Translations under genes and position numbers: made by a program
Source of the DNA: Ruminiclostridium sp.
Lineage (GTDB): Bacteria > Bacillota > Clostridia > Oscillospirales > Oscillospiraceae
Direction: 5' to 3'
Assembly (NCBI GenBank): GCA_017435425.1
Contig: JAFSFC010000006.1
Location: 41,041 to 105,040 of the forward strand
Length of the DNA: 64,000 nucleotides
Shown: positions 24,848 through 32,772 of the stretch, piece after piece
How the letters are laid out: each line of letters begins with the position of its first letter
Position numbering within the stretch: position 1 is the stretch's first letter
The notes under the pieces: model-generated
What the model saw: the letters and a program-made list of their open reading frames with translations, nothing else
Databases searched by the model: none
What the model was told of the DNA's origin: nothing

Positions 24848-27772
24848 TTGAAAATCGGATTAGATGTTGGCTCTACGACGGTAAAGTGTATCGTCATGGA
24901 CCATCTGGAAAAGATCGTATATTCCGCCTATGAGCGGCATTTTTCCCAGATTACATCCAAAGTGGTGGAAATGCTCACCCGAATCAAAGACAATTTCCCC
25001 GGTGAAACCCAACACAATCTTGTGATTTCCGGTTCCGCCGGTATGGGCATGGCTGAAAGCTGTAACATTGATTTTGTGCAGGAAGTCTATGCAACCAAAG
25101 TATCCGCTGAAAAATACGCCCCCAACACCGATGTGGTGATTGAACTGGGTGGTGAGGATGCTAAAATCATTTTCCTCCAGGGTGCCCTGGAAGCCCGCAT
25201 GAATGGCTCCTGCGCAGGCGGTACCGGTGCGTTCATCGACCAGATGGCTGCTCTGCTGAATATCACACCGGATGAAATGAATGACTATGCAAAAGAAAGC
25301 ACAAAGCTCTATACCATTGCCTCCCGGTGTGGTGTGTTTGCCAAGAGTGATATCCAGCCGCTGGTAAACCAGGGTGCGGATAAGCGGGATATCTCGGCCA
25401 GTATTTTCCATGCGGTGGTCAATCAGACCATTGGCGGCCTGGCCCAGGGAAGGGCCATTCGGGGCAACGTGCTCTATCTGGGCGGTCCTCTGACCTTTAT
25501 GCCGGAGCTCCGGCGCAGTTTCGATGAATCTTTAAAATTGACCGGTACATGTCCGGATAACTCCCTCTATTTCGTGGCGATGGGTGCTGCCCTGTGCGCC
25601 AAGAGTCCAGTCAATCTGGAAACGATCATTTCTGATTTGTCCGGCTACGAGTCAGTCAGCGAGTTTGACCGGCTGCCCGCCCTGTTTGAGACCCAAGAGG
25701 AGTATGCCGATTTCTGTGCCAGACATGCAAAAGCTGACGTTTCATACGGCACCCTTGACAACTACACAGGAAAGGTCTACCTGGGTCTGGATGCAGGTTC
25801 CACTACAGTGAAAGCCGTCATCATCGGAGAGGATGACCAGATCCTGGACACCATGTACCTGCCCAACAGCGGCAATCCCGTACCTATCGTCCGGGAGTAT
25901 CTGACCGGCGTATACCAGCGGCACCCCCATATCCAGTTTGCAGGCTCCTGTGTCACCGGTTATGGCGAGGATATCATCCAAAACGCTTTTTCTATCGATC
26001 ACGGCCTGGTGGAGACCATGGCCCATCTGAAAGCCGCTCAGGCCTTCATGCCTGATGTGGAATTCATCGTCGACATCGGCGGACAGGATATGAAGTGCTT
26101 CAAGATCCACAACGGTGCCATTGACAATATTTATTTGAACGAGGCCTGTTCCTCCGGCTGTGGTTCCTTCCTGCAAACCTTTGCCAACGCCCTGAATTAC
26201 TCCTCGGAAGAGTTTTCCAAACTGGGACTGTTTGCAAAAAATGCGGTAGATCTGGGCTCACGCTGCACAGTGTTTATGAATTCCTCGGTAAAACAGGCCC
26301 AAAAGGATGGTGTCAGCACCGAGGACATATCCGCCGGTCTTTCCATCAGTATCGTCAAAAACGCCATTTATAAGGTCATCCGTCCCGCAAGCATGGACGA
26401 ATTGGGTAAGCGCATCGTGGTCCAAGGCGGCACCTTCCTGAACGATGCCGTCCTCCGAGCCTTTGAGCAGGAGCTTGGCTTTGAAGTGGTGCGTCCGGTC
26501 ATTGCTGGCCTCATGGGTGCCTACGGCTGCGCTCTCCACGCCCGTGCCAACAGCCGAGGGGTGAGCGGTATCATCTCCCCCGAAGAATTGGGCTCCTTCA
26601 CCCACCAGGTCAAGCATGCCAACTGCGGTCTGTGCGGCAACAACTGCCTGTTGAGTGTAAATACGTTCTCCGGCGGCCGACGTTACATCTCCGGCAACAA
26701 GTGTGAACGGCCCATCACCAAGCGCACCTCTGATACTGAACACAACATTTATAAGTATAAGCAGGATCTGCTGGCAGCCTATGGGGATGTGACCGGATCC
26801 CGCCCCGAAGTCATCGGCCTGCCTCTGGGCCTGAACCTCTATGAACTGGTGCCTTTCTGGCATAGATTCTTCTCTGAACTTGGTTTCGGCGTGACGGTAT
26901 CCCCCTTCTCTGACCGTGCCCTCTACCTGGCCGGACAGCACGCCATCCCCAGTGACACAGTTTGCTTCCCCGCCAAAATGCTTCATGGACATGTGGAGTA
27001 CTTGCTGAAAAAACAGGTAGATGCCATTTTCTATCCCTGTATGAGCTTTAACTTCGACGAGGATATTGGTGACAACAACTACAACTGCCCTGTGGTTGCC
27101 TACTATCCCGAAGTCATCGCTGCCAATACGGAGTTCAACGGGAAGACCCGGTTCATCAATGACTACGTAGGCCCTCACAAGCGGAAATTCTTCCCCCAAA
27201 AGATGACTGAGCTGCTCAGCAAGTATTTCTCCGGCGTAGACCTCAAGTCTGTAAAGAGCGCTTCGGATGCTGCTTTCCGAGAAAGAGACCTTTTCCTGGA
27301 GCGGATCCGTACCAAGTCCGATGAGATCATTGCCACCGCCCGCAAGGAGGGCCGTCGGATCATTGTCCTGGCCGGCCGTCCTTACCATACCGACCCCGAG
27401 ATCAACCACGGCATCGATATGCTGGTCAACAGTTTTGGAGTCAGCGTGGTGTCGGAGGATGGTGTCAGCCACAAAACAGGAAAGATCCCTGTGAAGGTCC
27501 TGAACCAGTGGATGTACCATTCCCGCCTCTATACAGCGGCGAAATACGCCTGCACCCAGCCGGACATGGATGTGGTGCAGTTGGTCAGTTTCGGCTGCGG
27601 CCTGGATGCCATTACCACGGATGAAGTCCGCCGGATCGTAGAGAACGCCGGAAGAATCTACACCCAAATCAAAATCGATGAAATCACCAACCTTGGTGCT
27701 GTTAAGGTACGCCTGAGAAGTCTCCTGGCCGCCCTGGAACAGCAGAAAGAGAGGGCGAATGGCAACCATTAA
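24848..27772 (+). CDS. Acyl-CoA dehydratase activase (BadF/HgdC-type), duplicated ATPase part
   Basis: A 974-aa relative of the ATP-driven activators of 2-hydroxyacyl-CoA dehydratases and benzoyl-CoA reductases. It has two ASKHA ATPase repeats: GLDVGSTTVKCIV at residue 4 and GLDAGSTTVKAVI near 312. Each carries its Cys-containing GSCAGGTGAF or ACSSGCGSF element, expected to help ligate the shared 4Fe-4S cluster. A Cys-rich linker (CGLCGNNC) and a DUF2229-type domain follow. The start appears to be TTG at 24848, eight bases after AGGAG; the nearby ATG is in another frame. It overlaps the next gene by 14 bases. No dehydratase subunits lie nearby, so the target is unknown. Confidence 0.85.
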   Translation: MKIGLDVGSTTVKCIVMDHLEKIVYSAYERHFSQITSKVVEMLTRIKDNFPGETQHNLVISGSAGMGMAESCNIDFVQEVYATKVSAEKYAPNTDVVIELGGEDAKIIFLQGALEARMNGSCAGGTGAFIDQMAALLNITPDEMNDYAKESTKLYTIASRCGVFAKSDIQPLVNQGADKRDISASIFHAVVNQTIGGLAQGRAIRGNVLYLGGPLTFMPELRRSFDESLKLTGTCPDNSLYFVAMGAALCAKSPVNLETIISDLSGYESVSEFDRLPALFETQEEYADFCARHAKADVSYGTLDNYTGKVYLGLDAGSTTVKAVIIGEDDQILDTMYLPNSGNPVPIVREYLTGVYQRHPHIQFAGSCVTGYGEDIIQNAFSIDHGLVETMAHLKAAQAFMPDVEFIVDIGGQDMKCFKIHNGAIDNIYLNEACSSGCGSFLQTFANALNYSSEEFSKLGLFAKNAVDLGSRCTVFMNSSVKQAQKDGVSTEDISAGLSISIVKNAIYKVIRPASMDELGKRIVVQGGTFLNDAVLRAFEQELGFEVVRPVIAGLMGAYGCALHARANSRGVSGIISPEELGSFTHQVKHANCGLCGNNCLLSVNTFSGGRRYISGNKCERPITKRTSDTEHNIYKYKQDLLAAYGDVTGSRPEVIGLPLGLNLYELVPFWHRFFSELGFGVTVSPFSDRALYLAGQHAIPSDTVCFPAKMLHGHVEYLLKKQVDAIFYPCMSFNFDEDIGDNNYNCPVVAYYPEVIAANTEFNGKTRFINDYVGPHKRKFFPQKMTELLSKYFSGVDLKSVKSASDAAFRERDLFLERIRTKSDEIIATARKEGRRIIVLAGRPYHTDPEINHGIDMLVNSFGVSVVSEDGVSHKTGKIPVKVLNQWMYHSRLYTAAKYACTQPDMDVVQLVSFGCGLDAITTDEVRRIVENAGRIYTQIKIDEITNLGAVKVRLRSLLAALEQQKERANGNH

Positions 27773-29027
27773 GCGAGACAAAAACGGGCGTATCCTCTTT
27801 ACCAAGGAGATGAAAAAGGATTACACCATCCTGGTTCCGGATATGCTGCCCATTCACTTCAATATCATGCGGCATGTGTTTGAGAATGCCGGCTACAAGA
27901 TCGAGCTGTTGGACACTGCCCACCCCGAGATCAAACAGCAGGGCCTGCGCTATGTCCATAACGACACCTGCTATCCTGCCATCCTGGTCATCGGTCAGTT
28001 CATCGATGCCCTGGAAAGCGGGAAGTACGATCCCCGCAAAACCGCATTGATGATCATGCAAAGCGGCGGCGGATGCCGTGCCTCCAACTACATCCACCTG
28101 CTGCGAAAGGCGCTGGAAAAGGCAGGGTTTGATTATGTTCCTGTAATCTCCTTTAATCTTTCCGGCATGGAGTCCAATCCTGGTTTTTCCCTGACCATCC
28201 CTCTGATCCGCAAGTCCGTTGCCGGTGTCATCTACGGAGATCTGTTGATGCTGCTGAGCAACCAGACACGTGCCTATGAGGTAGAAAAGGGTGATACGGA
28301 TCGGCTGCTGGCCCAGTGCATTGAAGATATCTCCGAACAATTCCGTCAAAACAAGGGCTTTACCCTGAAGGACATGGAACAGAACTTCATGAATATCCTC
28401 GGCTCTTTTGCGGCGATTCCCATGGAGCGGACACCCAAGGTCAAGGTGGGTATTGTGGGTGAAATCTATGTGAAATATGCCAGCTTCGCCAATAATCAGC
28501 TGGAAAAGTTTCTGGCTGAGCAGGGCTGCGAAGTCATGGTTCCCGGTCTGCTGGGTTTCCTGATGTTTAAAGTAGACGCCCGCATCCAAGACGTGAGAAT
28601 CTACGGCGGCAGCTGGGTTAAGCTGAAGGTTGCAACCGCCCTTCTGAATTATTTTAAGAAGGTGGAGAAGATGTTCATGGACTGCGTGGATAAATTCCCC
28701 GTCTTCACCCAACTCTCCGCCTACGAGGACACCAAGCCCCTGGTGGAAGGTCTCATCGGTGTAGGCAACCGAATGGGGGAGGGGTGGTTCCTTCCTGCTG
28801 AAATGATCGAGCTGGTCAACCACGGCTATGCCAACATTGTCTGCACCCAGCCTTTTGGCTGTCTGCCGACCCATGTATGCGGCAAAGGCATGATCCATAA
28901 GATCAAAGAATGGTATCCCCACGCCAACATCGTTCCCATTGACTACGATCCCGGTGCCACCAAGGTCAACCAGGAAAACCGCATCAAGCTGATGCTGGCC
29001 GTTGGACGAGAAGCCTTACATACCTAA
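27759..29027 (+). CDS. Second component of the acyl-CoA dehydratase activase system
   Basis: A 422-aa protein continuing the upstream activase. In many Clostridia the two are one very long polypeptide of about 1400 aa. Segments such as RYVHNDTCYPAILVIGQ, MQSGGGCRASNYIHLLRKAL and the late CTQPFGCLPTHVCGKGM carry conserved cysteines. They resemble the 2-hydroxyacyl-CoA dehydratase-like fold. The ATG at 27759 lies inside the end of the preceding gene, in a different frame, with GAGAGGG as ribosome site, so the split is a genuine coupled gene pair rather than an obvious sequencing error. Biochemical function is not proven for this family. Confidence 0.8.
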   Translation: MATIKRDKNGRILFTKEMKKDYTILVPDMLPIHFNIMRHVFENAGYKIELLDTAHPEIKQQGLRYVHNDTCYPAILVIGQFIDALESGKYDPRKTALMIMQSGGGCRASNYIHLLRKALEKAGFDYVPVISFNLSGMESNPGFSLTIPLIRKSVAGVIYGDLLMLLSNQTRAYEVEKGDTDRLLAQCIEDISEQFRQNKGFTLKDMEQNFMNILGSFAAIPMERTPKVKVGIVGEIYVKYASFANNQLEKFLAEQGCEVMVPGLLGFLMFKVDARIQDVRIYGGSWVKLKVATALLNYFKKVEKMFMDCVDKFPVFTQLSAYEDTKPLVEGLIGVGNRMGEGWFLPAEMIELVNHGYANIVCTQPFGCLPTHVCGKGMIHKIKEWYPHANIVPIDYDPGATKVNQENRIKLMLAVGREALHT

Positions 29028-29043
29028 ACCATCCCGACAGACG

Positions 29044-29080
29044 AAATCCCCAGAAACCATACCGTGGTTTCTGGGGATTT
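29044..29080. terminator. Bidirectional terminator, 16-bp stem
   Basis: Arms 29044-29059 and 29065-29080 pair perfectly around TACCG, with A and T tracts, between convergent genes. Confidence 0.92.
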
Positions 29081-29091
29081 TATCTTCACAA

Positions 29092-30084
29092 TTACAAATG
29101 AAACAGCCTTTGGGCGTTGCGGAACGCGATCTTTTCTTTCTCCTCCTGGGCCAGAGGTGCCCGATCAATGAAATCTTTCGCTCCCGCATTGCTGACAAAG
29201 GGACAATCTACAGAATGAATGATGCGATCAGTCCCCAGAACCTCAGCACAGAACTTCAATTGGGGATAATCAAACATCCCGCTGGGCGTCACATAAACAT
29301 GCTGCCGGAAGGTTTCCGTGATGGTTCGTTCCAGTTTGGTTACCACGGGCGGCATGGACTGATCCAACCGGGAGAGGAAAAAGGGAACCATTTCTCCCCA
29401 GTGTCCTGCAATCAACTGCAGATTCGGGAGCTGCTGAAATCGTCCGGCCAGAATGGTGCGAAGGATCTGTATGCCCGCCTCATTGTGCCAGCCCCAACCA
29501 TGAAGGGAAAGCCTCGCACTGACTTCTTCCCCGAGTCCACCGTAATACGGTTCCTGTACACTTTGCAGAGGAGCCCCCGGATGAATAAAAATCGGCAAAT
29601 ACAGAGCATTGCAGGCCTCCAGAATGGGCAGGAACGCATGGTCGTCCAAAAACGCCGGCCCTGCCGAGGCCCGCCCCATCAACATGACCCCGTGAAACCC
29701 CAATTCCTTGATCCGTTCTGTCTCCCTCACTGCCTCTTCCACATTTGACCAGGGAAGAAGGCCAAAGGCGCCAAAACGATCCGGATGATTTCTTACCACT
29801 TCTGCAAAATAGTCATTGGTCTCCCGCACAATGGAAGGAGCTTCTTCCGGAGGGAGCAGCTGAGATTTTACAGGGCAGGACAGGATCTGCATATGGATGC
29901 CGTGCTGATCCATATCCTCGATACGGACAGCCCCTGCATCGAAAAAGAGCCTGAGGTCCGGCTCCAGAGGACGACCTTTCACATGGGAACTGGCCATGTA
30001 GGGCGCATCCTTCCCCATGTATTTTGCCAACTGCTGTGTGATAGGCGGATAAGAAAGATGCTCTTCAATGGCAATGATTTTCAT
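29092..30084 (-). CDS. Amidohydrolase_2 family metal-dependent hydrolase or decarboxylase
   Basis: A 330-aa TIM-barrel protein of the family that includes aminocarboxymuconate-semialdehyde decarboxylase and resorcylate decarboxylases. Signature segments are EEHLSYPP at the start (in place of the usual DxHxH strand), GFHGVMLMG, YLPIFIHPGAP with a metal-binding His, LIAGHWGEM and HSVDCPFV with the catalytic Asp. The altered N-terminal motif leaves it unclear how the first metal site is built. The substrate cannot be deduced. The ATG at 30084 follows TAGGAGGA; an upstream ATG at 30114 has no ribosome site. It is a single gene. Confidence 0.85.
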   Translation of the reverse strand: MKIIAIEEHLSYPPITQQLAKYMGKDAPYMASSHVKGRPLEPDLRLFFDAGAVRIEDMDQHGIHMQILSCPVKSQLLPPEEAPSIVRETNDYFAEVVRNHPDRFGAFGLLPWSNVEEAVRETERIKELGFHGVMLMGRASAGPAFLDDHAFLPILEACNALYLPIFIHPGAPLQSVQEPYYGGLGEEVSARLSLHGWGWHNEAGIQILRTILAGRFQQLPNLQLIAGHWGEMVPFFLSRLDQSMPPVVTKLERTITETFRQHVYVTPSGMFDYPQLKFCAEVLGTDRIIHSVDCPFVSNAGAKDFIDRAPLAQEEKEKIAFRNAQRLFHL

Positions 30085-30235
30085 GATCTTCCTCCTAAAT
30101 TGGAATCGTGACATCTCAATTGTAACCCGACCACTTTGGAATTGTCAAACCCAGGAAAGAAACCTTCCAAAACACACTGGACAAGTTCTGTCGGAATGGG
30201 TATGATAAGACTATGAAAAAGGAAAGGAGATCGCT

Positions 30236-31354
30236 ATGGAAATGAAAAAGCTGGGATTAATCATCAATCCTGTTGCAGGCCTTGGGGGCAGTGTAGGCCT
30301 GAAGGGAAGTGACGGACTGGTGGAGGAAGCCCTAGCCCGGGGTGCTGTTCCACAGGCTGAACACCGCGCCAAAGCAGCTTTGCAGGAGCTCATGGACCTG
30401 AAGGATCAAATTTCCATCTATACCGGTCCCGGAAGCATGGGTGAAGCGGTAGGAAACGAGCTTGGCTTTTCCTGCATAATCATGGAAAGCAGCAAGACCT
30501 CTGCCACCACCGCAGAGGACACCAAGACCCTTTCTTCCTGGATGCAGGAGGAGGGGGTGGACCTGATCCTCTTTGCCGGCGGCGACGGCACTGCCCGGGA
30601 TATCTGCACAACCGCAAAAGACACTTCCGTATTTCTCGGCATCCCTGCCGGAGTCAAGATCCACTCTCCTGTTTATGCCCGCAGCCCTTCTGCCGCAGGC
30701 CGTCTGGCAGCCATGTACCTGCAGGAACAGGTGACCTCAGTTGTGGAAGGGGAAGTTCTGGACATCGACGAGGACCAGTACCGCCAGGAGATCATCAACA
30801 CCAAGCTGTACGGCACTTTGCGGATCCCCGGAAGCCCGGATCATACCCAGTGCAGCAAGTGCAGTTCCTCTGCCAGCGAAGAGGAGTCCTTTGCCGCCAT
30901 TGCCGCCTCCGTGGCCGATGACATGGAAAAGGACACCTACTATATCATTGGCGCCGGCACCACCACCCGGGCTGTGATGCGGGAACTGGAACTGGAAAAC
31001 ACCCTCATTGGGGTGGATCTGGTGTACAATTACGAGCTTGTGGCCAAGGATATCTATGGAAAGCAGATTTTGGAGCATATTGGCGACAAACCTGCCAAGC
31101 TGGTGGTCACCGTCACCGGTGGTCAGGGCTTCCTGTTTGGCAGGGGCAATCAGCAGCTGACCCCCGAGGTCCTGCGCCGAATCGGCAAGGAAAATATCAT
31201 CATCCTGGCCACCAGAGAAAAAATCATGAATCTGAAGGGTCAACCTCTGCTGGTTGACACCGGCGACCCGGAGTTGGACCAATATCTGTCCGGTCACTAC
31301 TTCGTCATCTGCGGCTATAATGAGACCTATGTCTATAAAGTGTCTCCCGGTTAA
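30236..31354 (+). CDS. ATP-NAD kinase family protein (AcoX-like)
   Basis: A 372-aa protein with the NAD-kinase fold. The N-terminal LGLIINPVAGLGGSVGLKGSD and the phosphate-binding LFAGGDGTARDI motif (near residues 117-128) are the family marks, followed by IPAGVKIHS. The C-terminal half is the longer AcoX-type extension rather than that of a standard NAD kinase. AcoX relatives are found with acetoin-type dehydrogenase operons, but none is present here, so the true substrate is open. The ATG at 30236 follows AAAGGAGA. The last chromosomal gene before the island; a 23-bp terminator follows. Confidence 0.85.
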   Translation: MEMKKLGLIINPVAGLGGSVGLKGSDGLVEEALARGAVPQAEHRAKAALQELMDLKDQISIYTGPGSMGEAVGNELGFSCIIMESSKTSATTAEDTKTLSSWMQEEGVDLILFAGGDGTARDICTTAKDTSVFLGIPAGVKIHSPVYARSPSAAGRLAAMYLQEQVTSVVEGEVLDIDEDQYRQEIINTKLYGTLRIPGSPDHTQCSKCSSSASEEESFAAIAASVADDMEKDTYYIIGAGTTTRAVMRELELENTLIGVDLVYNYELVAKDIYGKQILEHIGDKPAKLVVTVTGGQGFLFGRGNQQLTPEVLRRIGKENIIILATREKIMNLKGQPLLVDTGDPELDQYLSGHYFVICGYNETYVYKVSPG

Positions 31355-31357
31355 GTG

Positions 31358-31406
31358 CCATAGAAAAACTCCCTCCTGATTCAATCAGGAGGGAGTTTTT
31401 CTATGG
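31358..31406 (+). terminator. Very long terminator hairpin at the island's left boundary
   Basis: A perfect 23-bp stem (31358-31380 with 31384-31406) around TCA contains the A5/T5 tracts. It ends seven bases before the left attachment-like sequence. Confidence 0.93.
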
Positions 31407-31412
31407 ATAAGG

Positions 31413-31425
31413 ATTATTCCCATTC
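31413..31425. other. Candidate left attachment site (degenerate guaA 3' end)
   Basis: ATTATTCCCATTC matches 11 of 13 bases of the guaA end at 49645-49657. On the minus strand it still reads ...Ser-Glu-Trp-Glu-stop, like the guaA C-terminus (Ile-Glu-Trp-Glu-stop). It lies directly after the last chromosomal terminator. Confidence 0.55.
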
Positions 31426-31499
31426 GCTCCTGCCAGAAGTTTTCTAAACAGATTTGCTTATGGAATTTAGCTCAGAGTATTGGTATTCTTTTCATTATT

Positions 31500-31526
31500 C
31501 AGATAGTAGAGGCTATCTGATTTTTT
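31500..31526 (+). terminator. Hairpin with T-run inside the left end of the island
   Basis: CAGATAG (31500-31506) pairs with CTATCTG (31513-31519), followed by A and six T. It would stop transcription entering from or leaving the left end. Confidence 0.6.
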
Positions 31527-31544
31527 GTTGCCATGGTGTTGCCA
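31527..31544 (+). repeat. Paired GTTGCCA direct repeats, candidate integrase arm site (left)
   Basis: GTTGCCA occurs at 31527-31533 and again at 31538-31544, an 11-base period. The same pair with the same spacing occurs at 49570-49587 at the other end of the island. Confidence 0.7.
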
Positions 31545-31647
31545 GCAGTGTAGCTGCGAAACTCTATGCAAGAATCATTATACCATACAAAAAGCCGCTC
31601 ATCAAATTTATTACTACGCTAATCTTGAATACTTTCTACTATCCACT

Positions 31648-31893
31648 TCAAGTATCTATCGATTGCTTGTTTTGATGTTTTGCCCATTCATTAGCCTCTT
31701 GCACATGTTTGGGATCTTTATAGTACTCACGAATTGAAGGCAATAAAATTCTAGCAAAGCTCTCAATCTGCCATTCTGACAGTTCAAAATTCTCCAAGTT
31801 ATATTCTTCAGTATACGTTGTCTCAAAGTTCTCGTCAAAATGTACGACTATCATCGGCACTTTTGCTGCTTTAAGCTTTTCTTCAAGTTCCAT
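31648..31893 (-). CDS. Hypothetical protein, 81 aa
   Basis: A small acidic protein with no family I recognise. It starts MELEEKLKAAKVPMIVVHFDEN and has aromatic and acidic residues through the middle (TEEYNLENFELSEWQIES). The ATG at 31893 has a good TTGGAGGG ribosome site, which is the main reason to accept it as a gene. It lies at the 3' end of the restriction operon, 171 bases beyond the metallopeptidase, on the same strand. Confidence 0.6.
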   Translation of the reverse strand: MELEEKLKAAKVPMIVVHFDENFETTYTEEYNLENFELSEWQIESFARILLPSIREYYKDPKHVQEANEWAKHQNKQSIDT

Positions 31894-32064
31894 ATTTCTC
31901 CCTCCAAGCTAAAAAAGATATAAATATCTGGCTTTTTAGTTGTCCGGTATGAACTTTCGCATACTTAAAATAAATGTGGTTTAGCATGAGACCAAAGAAG
32001 CAATGAAATTTCGCAATACTTTATGTTGACGGCTACGATATCCGGCTTCAAATGATATATAGGC

Positions 32065-32772
32065 TTACTCGCTCATATAATCCAGCATTTGCTGATTCAG
32101 TGTTTCCTTTACTACTCGCCACTCCGGAAAAAAGGTATCCATATACTTCTGGAATTGCTCGTTGTGATTTCGCTCCAGCAGGTGTACCAATTCATGGGTC
32201 ACAACATAAGCGAGACACTCTGGAGTTTTCTTTGCAAGCTGGAGGTTAATCCAAATTCTTTTCCGGTCTATATTGCAGGTTCCCCACTTGGTACGCATGT
32301 TTTTGACCTTCCACTCATATGCATGGACACCTACAACCTGTTCACATTTTTGAACTACTTCCGGCAACTTGCTTTTTAGTTGCTCGCGATACCAATCATT
32401 CAAAACACGCTCGCGCTGTTCCGGCGTACTTTCTGGTCGGACTTGTAAATTCAAACGCCCTCCTGTAAGGGATACCTCATTTCTAACATTTGAGTATTGC
32501 ACATCCAGGCGATAACGCCGCCCCCAGACATAGTAACTCTCTCCGGTCACATACTGTCGCTTTGTTTGTCGTGCCTGTGCTACGAAGTTCGCACGCTGCT
32601 TTTTGATCCAAGAAATTCTGGATATCGCAAACATTCGGATCGCGTCATCCCCAGCAGAGTGCGGTGCAGTAATTTGGACTTTCCCATCGGGTGGCAGAAC
32701 GCGAATGTACATATTTTTGATGTTCTTTTTTGTAACGGCAATACTCACGTTGCCGATTTGCAGTTCATCCAC
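32065..32772 (-). CDS. YgjP-like (DUF45/WLM) metallopeptidase
   Basis: A 235-aa protein of the DUF45 family. It has an N-terminal beta-rich region (residues 1-130) and a zinc-peptidase motif VTHELVHLLERNHNEQF (HExxH with a downstream His), as in SprT/WLM-type proteases. The start is GTG at 32772, overlapping the last base of the hsdR stop (TAGTG), so it is co-translated with the restriction subunit. Genes of this family are repeatedly found beside type I restriction systems; their role there is not established. Both zinc-ligand histidines and the catalytic Glu are intact. Confidence 0.88.
   Translation of the reverse strand: MDELQIGNVSIAVTKKNIKNMYIRVLPPDGKVQITAPHSAGDDAIRMFAISRISWIKKQRANFVAQARQTKRQYVTGESYYVWGRRYRLDVQYSNVRNEVSLTGGRLNLQVRPESTPEQRERVLNDWYREQLKSKLPEVVQKCEQVVGVHAYEWKVKNMRTKWGTCNIDRKRIWINLQLAKKTPECLAYVVTHELVHLLERNHNEQFQKYMDTFFPEWRVVKETLNQQMLDYMSE

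Noticed and set aside
26258..27805. Minus-strand ORF (515 codons) opposite the activase gene
   Set aside because: An antisense shadow; the plus-strand activase has intact domains and a coupled partner gene.
31413..31425. Remnant of a second full guaA copy at the left boundary
   Set aside because: Only about 13-22 bases resemble the guaA end; no further guaA codons are found on either side, so it is treated as an attachment site.
31454..31675. Plus-strand ORF of 73 codons at the left island end
   Set aside because: It crosses the terminator hairpin and the GTTGCCA repeats, has no ribosome site and no recognisable sequence.
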